Shown: positions 9,011 to 17,771 of the stretch, piece by piece
Layout: each line of letters starts with the position of its first letter
Numbering within the stretch: position 1 is the stretch's first letter
Translations under genes and position numbers: made by a program
Assembly (NCBI RefSeq): GCF_000250655.1
Contig: NC_016935.1
Location: 3,986,001-4,050,000, forward strand
Direction of reading: 5' to 3'
DNA length: 64,000 bases
Source of the DNA: Paenibacillus mucilaginosus 3016
GTDB lineage: Bacteria > Bacillota > Bacilli > Paenibacillales > NBRC-103111
The notes under the pieces: generated by a model
Seen by the model: the letters and a program-made list of their open reading frames with translations, nothing else
Told to the model about the DNA's origin: nothing
The model's database searches: none

Positions 9011-9685
9011 ATGGATTTGCAGGAAACGGCAGCGAAGATCAACGGTCTGGTCGCATCGCCTTCTCTCCCGGCTGTCGAAGACTCTTTATATGAAGGCGTG
9101 GAGGCCCATCTTCGAGGTCTGGAGTTAAGCAAACAGCTGCAGATCCACAATCTCCTGGATGTAGAGGCGCTGCGTCTGATCTATTGCTGCCGAGAGACGA
9201 GCAGCTTAGACGATAGTGTTTTGGAACACCTGATCTGGCGCTACTTTCAGCTTATGCTCGACCTGCAGGGGAACCGTTTCACGGATGCTTTGCTGAACGA
9301 GCTTCTCACCGAGTATTCCAGAAAGCGCTCGATGGCCTTGGAGAGCATCGTCATCCGCGGTTTGAAAGAGGACCGCTTCTCTGAGGCGCAATCGGCGGAG
9401 GCGGATCTGGTGTTTACAAGCAAAGTGTACCGCAAGGAACGACTTGCATCTGTATGCAGGAGGATTGTACGGGAAGGATCCAGGCTCACTGCCGAAGAAG
9501 TGAACCGGCTGCTGGAGCTTCGCCTGTATGCGGTATTGGAATCGGCCTTGGAGAGAGGATGCTTGGAACAGGATGCTTTGGAGAAGCTGACTGCTTCAAT
9601 CGCGGGGATCAACGACAGCAAAAAACGGACCCGACTGCAGGAAATGGCCCGAGAACACCAGAACAGAGGGGGCCAGACGCTGTAG
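9011..9685 (+). CDS. Hypothetical helical protein
   Basis: A 224-residue protein starting MDLQETAAKINGLV, with GGGAGGG and GGAG just upstream. It is rich in Leu, Glu and Arg and is probably all-helical, with no membrane segment, signal peptide or known motif. It follows the GNAT gene by 15 nt. No family recognised. Confidence 0.7.
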   Translation: MDLQETAAKINGLVASPSLPAVEDSLYEGVEAHLRGLELSKQLQIHNLLDVEALRLIYCCRETSSLDDSVLEHLIWRYFQLMLDLQGNRFTDALLNELLTEYSRKRSMALESIVIRGLKEDRFSEAQSAEADLVFTSKVYRKERLASVCRRIVREGSRLTAEEVNRLLELRLYAVLESALERGCLEQDALEKLTASIAGINDSKKRTRLQEMAREHQNRGGQTL

Positions 9686-9718
9686 CGGGGGAGGGCTGCA
9701 TTCCTCACCAGCAGCACC

Positions 9719-9745
9719 AAAAAGCCGGCCCCGCTTGGGGCCGGC
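9719..9745 (-). terminator. Terminator of the beta-glucuronidase gene
   Basis: A perfect 9-bp stem (GCCGGCCCC / GGGGCCGGC) with a 4-base loop is followed by TTTTT when read on the reverse strand, about 85 nt past the uidA stop. It also separates uidA from the convergent gene ending at 9685. Confidence 0.85.
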
Positions 9746-9830
9746 CCTGCATGAACAAGATTCCGAATCGATGCCGCACGCCCCCATCCGAATACCAAAG
9801 TCCGCTCAAGCCAGGAGGCAGCGGAATCGC

Positions 9831-11630
9831 TCACCCCTTATAATGAAAATCCGGTATCGCCGACCATCTGCGGCGCAGCTCATGGGCCGAGGCTTTCGGT
9901 TTTCTCTCCCGGGTAAATACTCCTTTTTTGTTGCCCTGCACGCGGATAATCCCTTGACTCGTTTGAAAATCCGCGAAATTCCACACCTGCTCCCCAACGA
10001 AGCATTGGAATTCATCGAAGATGTCATGGTTCACCCTCAAATACTCCACCTGGTATTCTTCCGTGAACATCACCGGATCGACATCGTGCAGGCCCGCCAC
10101 CGTATCGGCGCCGTATTCCGTGATCATGACCGGCTTGCCGGGGCAGCGCTCGGTCCACTGCCGCAGTTCTTTGCGGAGCATGACCCTGGCCGCCGCCAAA
10201 TCGCCGCCTTCGCTGTACCAGCCGTAATAGCGGTTCAGCGCCAGCACATCCACGAGCTCCGCCACTTTGCAGGTCTCCGGTGTGGACCACCCGTGGGTGA
10301 CGATGGTGACCGGACGCTGCTGCGGGTCGCAGTCCCGGGTCAGCTGGACCAGCGGCTCGAAATATGCATAGGCTCCTTCCTCTTCGGAAGCGGGTTCATT
10401 GGCGACGGACCACATGACGACGCAGGGATGATTCTTGTCCCGTGCAACGAGCTCCCGGATCACGTCCTGATGGTGCCCGAAGGTTCCGACGTGCTCCCAG
10501 GTGTTCCTTCGGTTCTTTTGTCCAAACAGGGTCGCCGAGAAATTCAGATGAACCCCGACCGCCGGCACCTCGTCGATGACGACGAGCCCTTCCCGGTCCG
10601 CGAGCCTCATGAGTTCCTCGGAATAAGGGTAATGCGCAGTGCGGAACGAGTTGGCTCCCATCCATTTCATCAGGCGAAAGTCGGTCACATTCACCGCTTC
10701 ATCGAAGCCGCGGCCGTGAATCGGGGAATCCTCGTGCTTGCCGAAGCCCTTGAAGTAAAACGGCCTGCCGTTGATGAGGAACTGTCCGTCCCTCACTTCC
10801 ACCGTACGGATCCCGAAGGGCTGCTCGTACACGTCAATGACTCGAGCGTCCTGCTCCAGCTCCACCCGGAGCGTATAGAGATAGGCGTTCAGCGGCTCCC
10901 AGAGCCGGGCTGACGGAAGACGAAACTGCCCCTTGGCGCCCTCCAGCCGGGCGATGACCAGGCCTGATTCGTCGATGACGCTTGCTTTTACGCCGGCTTC
11001 CCCTTCGATTAACACTTCATAATGGACGATGCCCGTCGTGTCCTCCACATCCGTAACGATGGTAATATCCTTGATATAGATGGCCGGCGTGGTATACAGT
11101 TTGACGGGCCGGTGGATACCGGCATAGTTAAAAAAGTCAAAGTTCGGATGGTTGCGCACCACCTTCCCCAAGCCCTCTATGTCGGTTTCCCTGTAGACGC
11201 CTACCGGCAGCGTCGTTTCGTCGACGATGTTGTTCACGGCTACGGTCAGCCGGTTACTTCCCGGTGTGATGAGGCTCTGAATATCCGCCTCAAAGGGAGT
11301 GAACCCTCCCTTATGCTCCGCGGCCATCACACCGTTCACATACACCTTCGCCGTATGCGTAACAGAGCCGAAGCGCAGGACAAGCCGCTGGGAAGCCAGC
11401 ATGGCGGGAACCGTGAATTCGCGCTGGTACCACACCCACCCGACGTGGCTGCGGATGTCTGCGTCGACCCCGACATCGTTGTAGGAGGCGGGAACAGCCA
11501 TGGAAATCGCATCGGTAAGCTTCTTTTCGTACCATGCTTCCTCAAAGCCTTTGCCTTGGTCCAGCCGGAACGACCAAATGCCGTTGAGATCCAGTATGCC
11601 TCTGGTTTCGGTGGCGATAGGGTAGAGCAT
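9831..11630 (-). CDS. uidA: Beta-glucuronidase, GH2
   Basis: A 599-residue cytoplasmic glycosidase very close in layout to E. coli UidA (sugar-binding domain, immunoglobulin-like domain, TIM barrel). Acid/base Glu412 lies in VANEPAS and nucleophile Glu505 in ITEYGAD. The NKKG motif at 567-570, which recognises the glucuronate carboxylate, is kept, so true glucuronidase activity is likely rather than galactosidase. The ATG at 11630 follows GGGAGTG; a longer frame from 11666 lacks a site. A TATAAT box lies at 11673-11678 without a clear -35, as expected for an activator-dependent promoter. The divergent AraC gene is the natural candidate regulator. It may release glucuronic acid from glucuronoxylan fragments. 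Confidence 0.95.
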   Translation of the reverse strand: MLYPIATETRGILDLNGIWSFRLDQGKGFEEAWYEKKLTDAISMAVPASYNDVGVDADIRSHVGWVWYQREFTVPAMLASQRLVLRFGSVTHTAKVYVNGVMAAEHKGGFTPFEADIQSLITPGSNRLTVAVNNIVDETTLPVGVYRETDIEGLGKVVRNHPNFDFFNYAGIHRPVKLYTTPAIYIKDITIVTDVEDTTGIVHYEVLIEGEAGVKASVIDESGLVIARLEGAKGQFRLPSARLWEPLNAYLYTLRVELEQDARVIDVYEQPFGIRTVEVRDGQFLINGRPFYFKGFGKHEDSPIHGRGFDEAVNVTDFRLMKWMGANSFRTAHYPYSEELMRLADREGLVVIDEVPAVGVHLNFSATLFGQKNRRNTWEHVGTFGHHQDVIRELVARDKNHPCVVMWSVANEPASEEEGAYAYFEPLVQLTRDCDPQQRPVTIVTHGWSTPETCKVAELVDVLALNRYYGWYSEGGDLAAARVMLRKELRQWTERCPGKPVMITEYGADTVAGLHDVDPVMFTEEYQVEYLRVNHDIFDEFQCFVGEQVWNFADFQTSQGIIRVQGNKKGVFTRERKPKASAHELRRRWSAIPDFHYKG

Positions 11631-11753
11631 AAAGAACACTCCCATCTTTTTTGTAATCGCTATCATTCCTCTATTATACTTAGGCCAAACGGTTTTCTAT
11701 AAGATTCAATTAACGTTTAGAGGACTATATTAACATCAAGGACGGAACAAGCG

Positions 11754-12974
11754 ATGGATCAAGAGGCAATGATTTCAGCAGCAACGACCGTATACTACCT
11801 GACCGATCTCAACACTTATCTGTGGGACGAAGCGGCCGGGCTTCAGCTATCCTTCGAGCGTATCCCGCTGCCGGAGTTTCTCAAGGCGCCTCAGGCGGCC
11901 GAATTTTCGGCGATGCGGTCCGCGGCGCGGCTTCATCCGGAGGAGGCCTGCGTCTATACGAATGAGCTTGGCATGTCTTACGCTGCCGCGCTGTGGGAAG
12001 GGGAGGGGAGGCTGTTTGCGGCCGGTCCTTTTCTGACGCAGACTCCGGAGTTGTCCAAGCTGGCGGCCGTATCGAAGATCGATCAGAACAAGCGGATCGT
12101 TCTGGAAGCTTTTTTCCGCGGGCTGAAGCTCATGGGGCATTCCAAAATCCGCAGCATCGCCCGTATCGTAGGAGGGATCAGGGAGCTTCCTCCGATTACT
12201 CTGCATTATTCGGATGTGCGTCAAGCGCAGGCGGATCCGGGGGGACCCAAGGGATTCTCCCTGCGGGAGGTGCTGAATCAGCCGGACCCCGGCAATGCCG
12301 ATCTCATTGAGCTCAGGTACACCATGGAGAAAGAAATGATGCATGCGGTCGAGCTTGGGGACGCGGCGAGGCTCAAGGAAGCGATGCGGAAATCGCGCGA
12401 CTTGTTCGACTTCTCCGAGCGTTATCCGGGAAGGCCGCTGCGGGCTGTCAAAAATGGCCTCATCGTCTTACATACGATTCTGCGGATCTCGGCGGAGCGG
12501 GGGAAGGTGCCTCCTTTTTTCCTGCATCAATTATCGGAGAAGATCGCGATAGAGATCGAGCGGCTGGAGAGCCTCGAGATGCATCAGAAGCTGGTGGAGC
12601 GCATGTGCCTGGAGTACTGCTCCCTGGTCAGACAGCATACGCTTGCGGGGTGCTCGTCCCTCGTCCGGAAGGCGGCCGGTTATCTCGAGGTGCATCTCGG
12701 TCAGCCGTTCGACCTCCAGGGCTTGGCCCGTTATTGTCTGGTGCATCCGGCGCATCTCTCGAGACAATTCAAGAAAGAAACCGGCTGTACGCTGACGGAT
12801 TATCTGAACGGTCTGCGAATCCGGGAAGCCAAGGTGCTGCTCCGGGGGGACCGCAGTGCCATAGAAGAGATTGCGTCGAGGGTGGGGTTTGAAGACCCTG
12901 CGTATTTTGCCCGGGTGTTCAAGAAGCAGGAAGGCGTGACGCCGTCGCAGTACCGGAATTCGGTGGATGGATGA
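11754..12974 (+). CDS. AraC family transcriptional regulator
   Basis: A 406-residue regulator. The N-terminal ~290 residues form an uncharacterised sensor part, and the last ~100 carry the double helix-turn-helix of AraC/XylS proteins (FDLQGLARYCLVHPAHLSRQ, then IEEIASRVGFEDPAYFARVF and the closing PSQYR). It is divergent from uidA across 123 bp and probably controls it (inference). A decayed copy of its second half lies at 17.0-17.7 kb. Confidence 0.88.
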   Translation: MDQEAMISAATTVYYLTDLNTYLWDEAAGLQLSFERIPLPEFLKAPQAAEFSAMRSAARLHPEEACVYTNELGMSYAAALWEGEGRLFAAGPFLTQTPELSKLAAVSKIDQNKRIVLEAFFRGLKLMGHSKIRSIARIVGGIRELPPITLHYSDVRQAQADPGGPKGFSLREVLNQPDPGNADLIELRYTMEKEMMHAVELGDAARLKEAMRKSRDLFDFSERYPGRPLRAVKNGLIVLHTILRISAERGKVPPFFLHQLSEKIAIEIERLESLEMHQKLVERMCLEYCSLVRQHTLAGCSSLVRKAAGYLEVHLGQPFDLQGLARYCLVHPAHLSRQFKKETGCTLTDYLNGLRIREAKVLLRGDRSAIEEIASRVGFEDPAYFARVFKKQEGVTPSQYRNSVDG

Positions 12975-13337
12975 TGGGTGTGGAATATGCGGGGAGCGAT
13001 ATTAGGGTTGTCCCTGCTGATTCGGGTTCGGATCATGGTTAGCGAGTCGACAAATATGCACAAGGATTAAATGAGCTATCGGATGTATTGAAATAGCGGA
13101 GAGTACGATAGAGCGTAACAACCAGGGAGCGTATCACTATGTGCGATGCCGCTCCCTTCTGCATTGAAAGAACGGACAAGTGCAACTTACCGATCGTAAA
13201 AAGCGTCCAATATGAAGTAAATATTTATAATAATAGAAGATATAGTCAAAGAGGAATTGTACAGTGTATTTTTCTGTCCGGCTAGTATATTAGAAATGAA
13301 TTCAAAAGAGTAATGGTGGGAGGGAATGGTGGAGTAA
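12975..13337. other. Gene-free interval
   Basis: No convincing coding frame. A hairpin formed by GGGAGCG (13125-13131) and CGCTCCC (13150-13156) may end the AraC transcript, although only a weak TTCT follows. The right half is A+T-rich and probably carries the promoter of the next gene. Confidence 0.4.
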
Positions 13338-13679
13338 ATGGTGATCTTGAGCTTTAACAGGAAAATACAGCTGCTTATGGCGGGTGCCGGAGTGCTTTCT
13401 ATTTTCGTTGCTTTTGTTTATCTTCTAGGTTTTTATAGTACGGAATTCATGGGGCCTGAACAATCACCGAAAATTCCGCAAGCAGACTTTTGGGCATTCG
13501 TGAGTTTGGCATTCGGTGTGTGCCTTCTAGGATTACTTGCGTTCTCCTACTCCAGGCAAACGGATAAGAAGTTAATTCTTGCGAGCACGTATGGAATTAT
13601 TTTTCTAGCCTTGATTCAAATAGCACCCCTGCTGATGTGGTCGTTAACTAGTGTATTTTATCCAGCCAACTTGGTCTAG
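13338..13679 (+). CDS. Small integral membrane protein
   Basis: A 113-residue protein with three hydrophobic segments (around residues 10-32, 48-68 and 80-105), no recognised domain. GGTGGAG precedes the ATG. The DNA here is visibly more A+T-rich than the flanking genes. It is followed directly by the broken gene at 13.7 kb. Confidence 0.6.
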   Translation: MVILSFNRKIQLLMAGAGVLSIFVAFVYLLGFYSTEFMGPEQSPKIPQADFWAFVSLAFGVCLLGLLAFSYSRQTDKKLILASTYGIIFLALIQIAPLLMWSLTSVFYPANLV

Positions 13680-13702
13680 ACCATTCCCCACATTCTTGTG
13701 GT

Positions 13703-14124
13703 TTGGCTTTCGGTTTGGCTTTGCCGGTTATTTACGAACAAAACAACTTAGAGTGTGGTCACCAATTAAAGCCCAAGTGGGATTACTCGCTGGGAGAGGA
13801 AGAATTTTCTCATAATTTAAAATCTCTGCAATGGGTGCTAGAGGAATTGAACATAGAAAAATCCCTGTCAAAGTCGTCTGGATGCCCGTGAATTTCAGTC
13901 ATGAATATCCGGCACAGTCGTACTGGGGACCTTTGCAGCAAAAAATCCAAGGTATCCTTGAAGAATATAACATTCCTGTTCTTGATTTAAGAAGTGCTTA
14001 TACAAACCAGGATTTTCATGACTTCGTACATATGGAGAGGACAATCGGTGCACCGAAATTTACAGATGATCTTAGCAACTGGTTGGAGCAATCAAAACCA
14101 ACCGAGAATGTTCACTACAAATAA
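13703..14124 (+). pseudogene. C-terminal fragment of an SGNH/DltD-like protein, frameshifted
   Basis: Two overlapping frames join into one protein end if one A is added to the AAAAA run at 13854-13858, giving VLEELNIEKIPVKVVWMPVN followed by FSHEYPAQSYWGPLQQKI, EEYNIPVLDLRSAY and a terminal acidic helix. The pattern (strand, MPVN, helix, IPVLDL, then a His) recalls the last part of DltD or other SGNH-type cell-surface acyltransferase partners. The catalytic N-terminal block is missing and no ribosome binding site is seen. Assignment is tentative. Confidence 0.4.
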
Positions 14125-14291
14125 TCATGGGTCGACGTTCAACTAACCGAGTGTATCAGCGCGACAACACCTTGAGGCTGCCGGCACGATTAGCGGCCTT
14201 GCTGATGTGATCAGGCAGGATAATTCGGGAAGATGTTATAAAATGTTGCGGAAAATGCTGGACTCTGGATAGATCTGAAGGAGGCGGAAGG

Positions 14292-14543
14292 ATGGCTTTA
14301 GTAAAAGACAGTACGAGCCATAAGGAGCTCGAAATCATGCATCAATCCATTTGGAGGGAGCTCCAAAACAGAGAAGAGTCGTTCGCCCGTCAATTTTTGA
14401 ATAGAGAAATGGAAGAACTGCTCAAGGGGACGAGGGAGATTAGCATCAAGTCTTATCTTTCTGTGAAGGAATTTTTGACCGCTGCACTTGCAGGAATCTC
14501 TTTTGTGGTGATCATGACTTTGATCATTCTTCAACTGCCTTGA
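14292..14543 (+). CDS. Small single-span membrane protein
   Basis: An 83-residue protein with a charged helical N-terminal part and a C-terminal membrane helix (FLTAALAGISFVVIMTLIIL). GAAGGAGGCGGAAGG precedes the ATG. It lies 82 nt before the metallophosphoesterase gene. Function unknown. Confidence 0.6.
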   Translation: MALVKDSTSHKELEIMHQSIWRELQNREESFARQFLNREMEELLKGTREISIKSYLSVKEFLTAALAGISFVVIMTLIILQLP

Positions 14544-14625
14544 GATGGCTGGAGGGAAGGGTTCAGATCGCTCGTCATAAAAAAGTTTGGGGACAATACT
14601 ATTCCAAAAGGACAGGATCCACTTC

Positions 14626-15393
14626 ATGAACTTAATCATCCTATGCGTGATCGCCGCGGTCATCTATTTCCTTCTGATCTTTCCGACCCAGTGGCTCAAG
14701 ACGGAACGGGTTCGCTCTTCTTGCGGTCTAGGCATCCGGGTTCTCCAGATCAGCGATCTGCATGTCGAGAAGCTCCGGATCGCTCCGGGCAGATTGACCC
14801 GGCTGATTCAAGAGGAAGCACCGGATTACATTGTGCTCACGGGAGACTTTACCCAAAGGTCCCGCCATCTACCCAAGGTGCAGCGGTATGCCGAAGCGAT
14901 TACCAAGCCGGGTATTCCGGTGTTTGCCGTATTAGGGAATCATGATCACCGCCTGAGCCCGGCCGCGCTTCAGGAGCTCATCCGGATTCTAGACAATGTG
15001 GGGATCCAAGTTCTCAGGAATCAGTCCACCGCCGTGGATCACTTTCACATTGTCGGCATTGATGATTACAGCAGCAGGAAAAGCAAGGTGGATCAGGCAT
15101 TCGAGCATGTGGATCCGAGCCAACCGATCCTGGTCCTGGCCCATGACCCCAATGTGATTCCTCATATTCAGCGCAGGTATACTTACCTGATGGCCGGCCA
15201 TTTTCATGGGAAGCAGTTCAACGTGCCCCTGCTCTTCCGTTTCATTAACAAAGGCAGGCTGGCAGCAGCGGGCATCTACAAGGGAATGCACACAGGCACC
15301 CATGGCCCGTTCTACATCTCCAAAGGGATCGGTCAGGCGGGGGTGAACGCCCGGTTCCTGATTCGCAGCGAAGTTACGCTGCATGAGCTCTGA
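14626..15393 (+). CDS. Metallophosphoesterase with N-terminal membrane anchor
   Basis: About 255 residues. An N-terminal hydrophobic helix (LIILCVIAAVIYFLLIF) is followed by a calcineurin-like phosphoesterase domain, with metal-ligand motifs ISDLHV, TGDF, LGNHDH, AHDPN and GHFHG all present. This resembles the YkuE type, acting at the membrane. The ATG at 14626 gives the usual short anchor; a TTG at 14587 is possible. Substrate unknown. Confidence 0.85.
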   Translation: MNLIILCVIAAVIYFLLIFPTQWLKTERVRSSCGLGIRVLQISDLHVEKLRIAPGRLTRLIQEEAPDYIVLTGDFTQRSRHLPKVQRYAEAITKPGIPVFAVLGNHDHRLSPAALQELIRILDNVGIQVLRNQSTAVDHFHIVGIDDYSSRKSKVDQAFEHVDPSQPILVLAHDPNVIPHIQRRYTYLMAGHFHGKQFNVPLLFRFINKGRLAAAGIYKGMHTGTHGPFYISKGIGQAGVNARFLIRSEVTLHEL

Positions 15394-15430
15394 AGAGTGA
15401 AACGAAGACAGCAAACGTAAGTTTGATTAT

Positions 15431-15470
15431 GGAGCAGATGCCGCGCGGCATCTGCTCCTGTTTTGTTTGA
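15431..15470 (+). terminator. Terminator of the metallophosphoesterase gene
   Basis: A perfect 12-bp stem (GGAGCAGATGCC / GGCATCTGCTCC) around a GCGC loop, followed by TGTTTTGTTT. Confidence 0.85.
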
Positions 15471-15476
15471 ACCCGG

Positions 15477-16163
15477 TTAAGCGGGGACGGCAGACAGATT
15501 GAAGCCTTTGCGGATGAGCCATACGGCAAGGATCATTTCATTGGCTGCCACCGGCAGCGCCAGCAGCGCACCCCAGACCGAGAGCTGAGAAAATACACCG
15601 AACATAACGAGCAGGGCACACAGAAAAACAAGCACCGACCCGGTCATCCCCAGGATGGGAATAAACCGCGGGACGAGCCTGGACTTATAAAAGATATAAC
15701 TGTACAGCATCGTGTTGATGCCCAGCATGAAGTTGGGACCGAGCAGGAAGGTCCAGTCATGTACGGCTTTGAGCGAAGCGGCGGAGGCGTAAAAAGAGGC
15801 GGGATCCGGAGCGGCTGCAGCTGCATATTCGCGGCCTAAGGTCAAGAGGGCGAGTACGCTGATGATGCCGACCGTGATGACGACGGCCTCGAGAAATCGG
15901 AAGAGCACATGACCGAGCGCCAGGGTTTCATTGTATCTCCGGAGATACGGGAACATGGTAATCGAGGTGCCGACGGCGGAACCGACGAGAATCAACTCCA
16001 TCACGGCGCCAAGGATCACCTGGTTAGAGTGTGCGGGGCCTTGAATCAGGGGATCGGTACTGTTCAGGATCGGATCGTACAGAAGAAGACCTGCTACCGC
16101 TGACACCGCCGCAAGGATAAACAGAACGCCCGCCATTTTGGCGGCTTTTTCATTGGAATTCAT
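15477..16163 (-). CDS. DUF4386 family membrane protein (copy 1, intact)
   Basis: A 228-residue polytopic protein with about six hydrophobic segments, matching the DUF4386 family in length and features (AAKMAGVLFILAAVSA at the start, LGPNFMLGINTMLY in the middle, FIPILGMTGSVLVFL later). The ATG at 16163 follows AAGGGAG. It is last in a three-gene reverse-strand module behind an XRE regulator and another membrane protein. The whole module is repeated at 34-35.5 kb, where this gene is damaged. Confidence 0.82.
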   Translation of the reverse strand: MNSNEKAAKMAGVLFILAAVSAVAGLLLYDPILNSTDPLIQGPAHSNQVILGAVMELILVGSAVGTSITMFPYLRRYNETLALGHVLFRFLEAVVITVGIISVLALLTLGREYAAAAAPDPASFYASAASLKAVHDWTFLLGPNFMLGINTMLYSYIFYKSRLVPRFIPILGMTGSVLVFLCALLVMFGVFSQLSVWGALLALPVAANEMILAVWLIRKGFNLSAVPA

Positions 16164-16185
16164 TTGGACAGCTCCCTTCAGATTA

Positions 16186-16410
16186 TCATTCACTGGGTGG
16201 ATCTCCGTAGAAGAATACCTCTTCCAAAGGTAAACCAAAGGCGTGTGCAATGCGGAAAGCCAGCTCCAGCGAAGGGGAGTAGTTTCCCTTTTCCAGAGCC
16301 ACGATGGTTTGTCTTGTTACGCCCACCTTGTCAGCCAGCTGCTGCTGCGTCATTTCATTATGGTTGAACCGTAATTTGCGGATGTGATTGCCGACAAGAA
16401 TTTTGCCCAT
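16186..16410 (-). CDS. XRE family helix-turn-helix regulator (copy 1)
   Basis: A 74-residue Cro/C1-type DNA-binding protein, essentially only the helix-turn-helix (QQQLADKVGVTRQTIVALEK) plus the FGLPLEEVFFY tail usual in the YgzD/YozG-like group that sits next to membrane-protein genes. It overlaps or abuts the neighbouring genes and so is translated with them. It probably represses its own promoter, where two phased repeats are seen. Copy 2 at 34683-34907 encodes the same protein. Confidence 0.88.
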   Translation of the reverse strand: MGKILVGNHIRKLRFNHNEMTQQQLADKVGVTRQTIVALEKGNYSPSLELAFRIAHAFGLPLEEVFFYGDPPSE

Positions 16411-16411
16411 C

Positions 16412-16858
16412 TTAGACCCCTCTGCGGTAGTGATAAAGTTTGGTAAAGGACCCGGTCACATCGGAGATGAATCCGGAGGCGATGAGGATCATGAACATCA
16501 CCTGGGACGGCTGATCGATGACCAGCGAACCCATGGCAAGCAGGAAGCCGAGGACAAAGACAAAGAACGAATTGCGGAATGCTTTCAAGTCAATCAGTTG
16601 ATCCAGTTCATCCGCGAAGGTCGGTTCCTTCTCCCCGGTAGTGATCCTGAAGATGATGTTGAACACGATGCTGATCAGGATATGCGCGAGGATGGAAACC
16701 AGAGTCAAGCTGAGTACGAAGGAACCCCAGAACCGGAACGCTTCCGACGATTCCACCGCCCCTCCGGGATACTGCGGGTACATGTACAGACAGTAGAAGA
16801 CGAAGATGAGGACGGCACTGATCAGGGATACGATGCTTTTTTTTTCTTGATAGGTCAT
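16412..16858 (-). CDS. Four-helix membrane protein of the XRE module (copy 1)
   Basis: About 148 residues with four hydrophobic segments and short loops. It is the first gene of the reverse-strand module, one nucleotide from the XRE gene. The ATG at 16858 follows AAAGGTGG; a GTG at 16870 is an alternative. A run of nine A near the start encodes EKK. The duplicated copy has eight A there. Such small membrane proteins paired with XRE regulators are common in Bacillales, function unknown. Confidence 0.75.
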   Translation of the reverse strand: MTYQEKKSIVSLISAVLIFVFYCLYMYPQYPGGAVESSEAFRFWGSFVLSLTLVSILAHILISIVFNIIFRITTGEKEPTFADELDQLIDLKAFRNSFFVFVLGFLLAMGSLVIDQPSQVMFMILIASGFISDVTGSFTKLYHYRRGV

Positions 16859-16898
16859 GCACTGCGCCACCTTTCGAATGTGGAGTTAAGTTTGTTAT

Positions 16899-16931
16899 AC
16901 ACAATGTAATCTATACCATTCACAATGTCAA
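16899..16931 (-). promoter_or_regulatory. Module promoter with two phased CACAATGT repeats
   Basis: On the reverse strand TTGACA (16931-16926) and TACATT (16908-16903) are separated by 17 bp. The octamer CACAATGT (+ strand) occurs at 16900-16907 and 16921-16928, 21 bp apart, and overlaps both promoter boxes. This is the expected place for an autorepressor site of the XRE protein (inference). Confidence 0.6.
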
Positions 16932-17015
16932 GTTAAGTTTACATCAGCTAAACGGTTACTGCCAAGAGAACAGCAGCCCATGAAACCGCTCGTGAGGCAA
17001 TAGCGGATGCTACCA

Positions 17016-17690
17016 AGGGAGCCTCACTGCGGAAGGCCTTGGATCATCCGTATCCCGGGAATGCCAATCTCATTGAACTCAGATACACCATGGGGAAAGA
17101 AATGATGCACACGGTTGAACTTGGAGACCCGGCGAGGCTCAAGGAAGCGATGCGGAAGTCTCGTGACTTATTCGATTTCTCTGAAGCGTTATCCGGGAAG
17201 GCCGCTTAGGGTCTTCAACAATGGCCACATCATCTTAAATATGATTCTTCGGATCTCAGCAGATCGGGGGAAGGGGCCTCCTTTTTTCTGTAGAAATCAG
17301 CGGCTGGAGAGCCTCGAGATGCATCAGAAGCTGGTGGACCGCATCACCTGGAATACTGCTCTCTGGTCAAACAGCATGCGCTTGTGAGTGGGTGGCCCTC
17401 GCCCGGAAGGTGACCGGATATCTCGAGGTGCATTTCGGGAAGCCTTTCGATCTCCAAGGCTTGGCCAGCTATTGTCTGGTACATCCGGCGCATCTCTCCG
17501 GACAATTCAAGCAAGAAACAGGCCGTGTACTGACGGATTATCTGAACGGCCTGCGAATCCGGGAAGCCAAAGCACTGCTCTGGCAGGACGGCAGTCCTAT
17601 GGAAGAGATAACGTCGAGGCAGAGGTTTGGGGAACCTGCGTATTTCGCCCGAAAGCACGGATGCGTCACGCAGTCGCAGTAACAGAATTC
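17016..17690 (+). pseudogene. Decayed fragment of the AraC regulator at 11.8 kb
   Basis: The DNA is clearly related to the second half of the AraC gene at 12.25-12.97 kb (for example, the block coding for GNANLIELRYTM, and later VTGYLEVHFGKPFDLQGL). It has lost its N-terminal half, holds several indels that split it over frames, and lacks part of the middle. The helix-turn-helix region is mostly recognisable but the second helix is altered (ITSRQRFGEPAYFAR). The fragment begins exactly where direct repeat copy 1 ends. Confidence 0.8.
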
Positions 17691-17771
17691 GGCGGATGGA
17701 TGAAATGATTGTTCAACACAAACAAAATAGCCTTTTCCTATGAATAGAGGACAAGGCCGCTTTATGAAGGA

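Larger units (their letters stand above)
15484..17010. repeat. Long direct repeat, copy 1 (about 1.53 kb)
   Basis: Nearly identical, in the same orientation, to 33979-35506. It carries the last six codons short of the DUF4386 stop through to GGCAATAGCGGATGC beyond the module promoter. Identity stops sharply on both sides. The right end abuts a fragment of the AraC gene. Confidence 0.9.

Noticed and set aside
9735..10913. 392-codon forward frame opposite uidA
   Set aside because: Shadow of the uidA codon pattern; no ribosome site and no recognisable motif.
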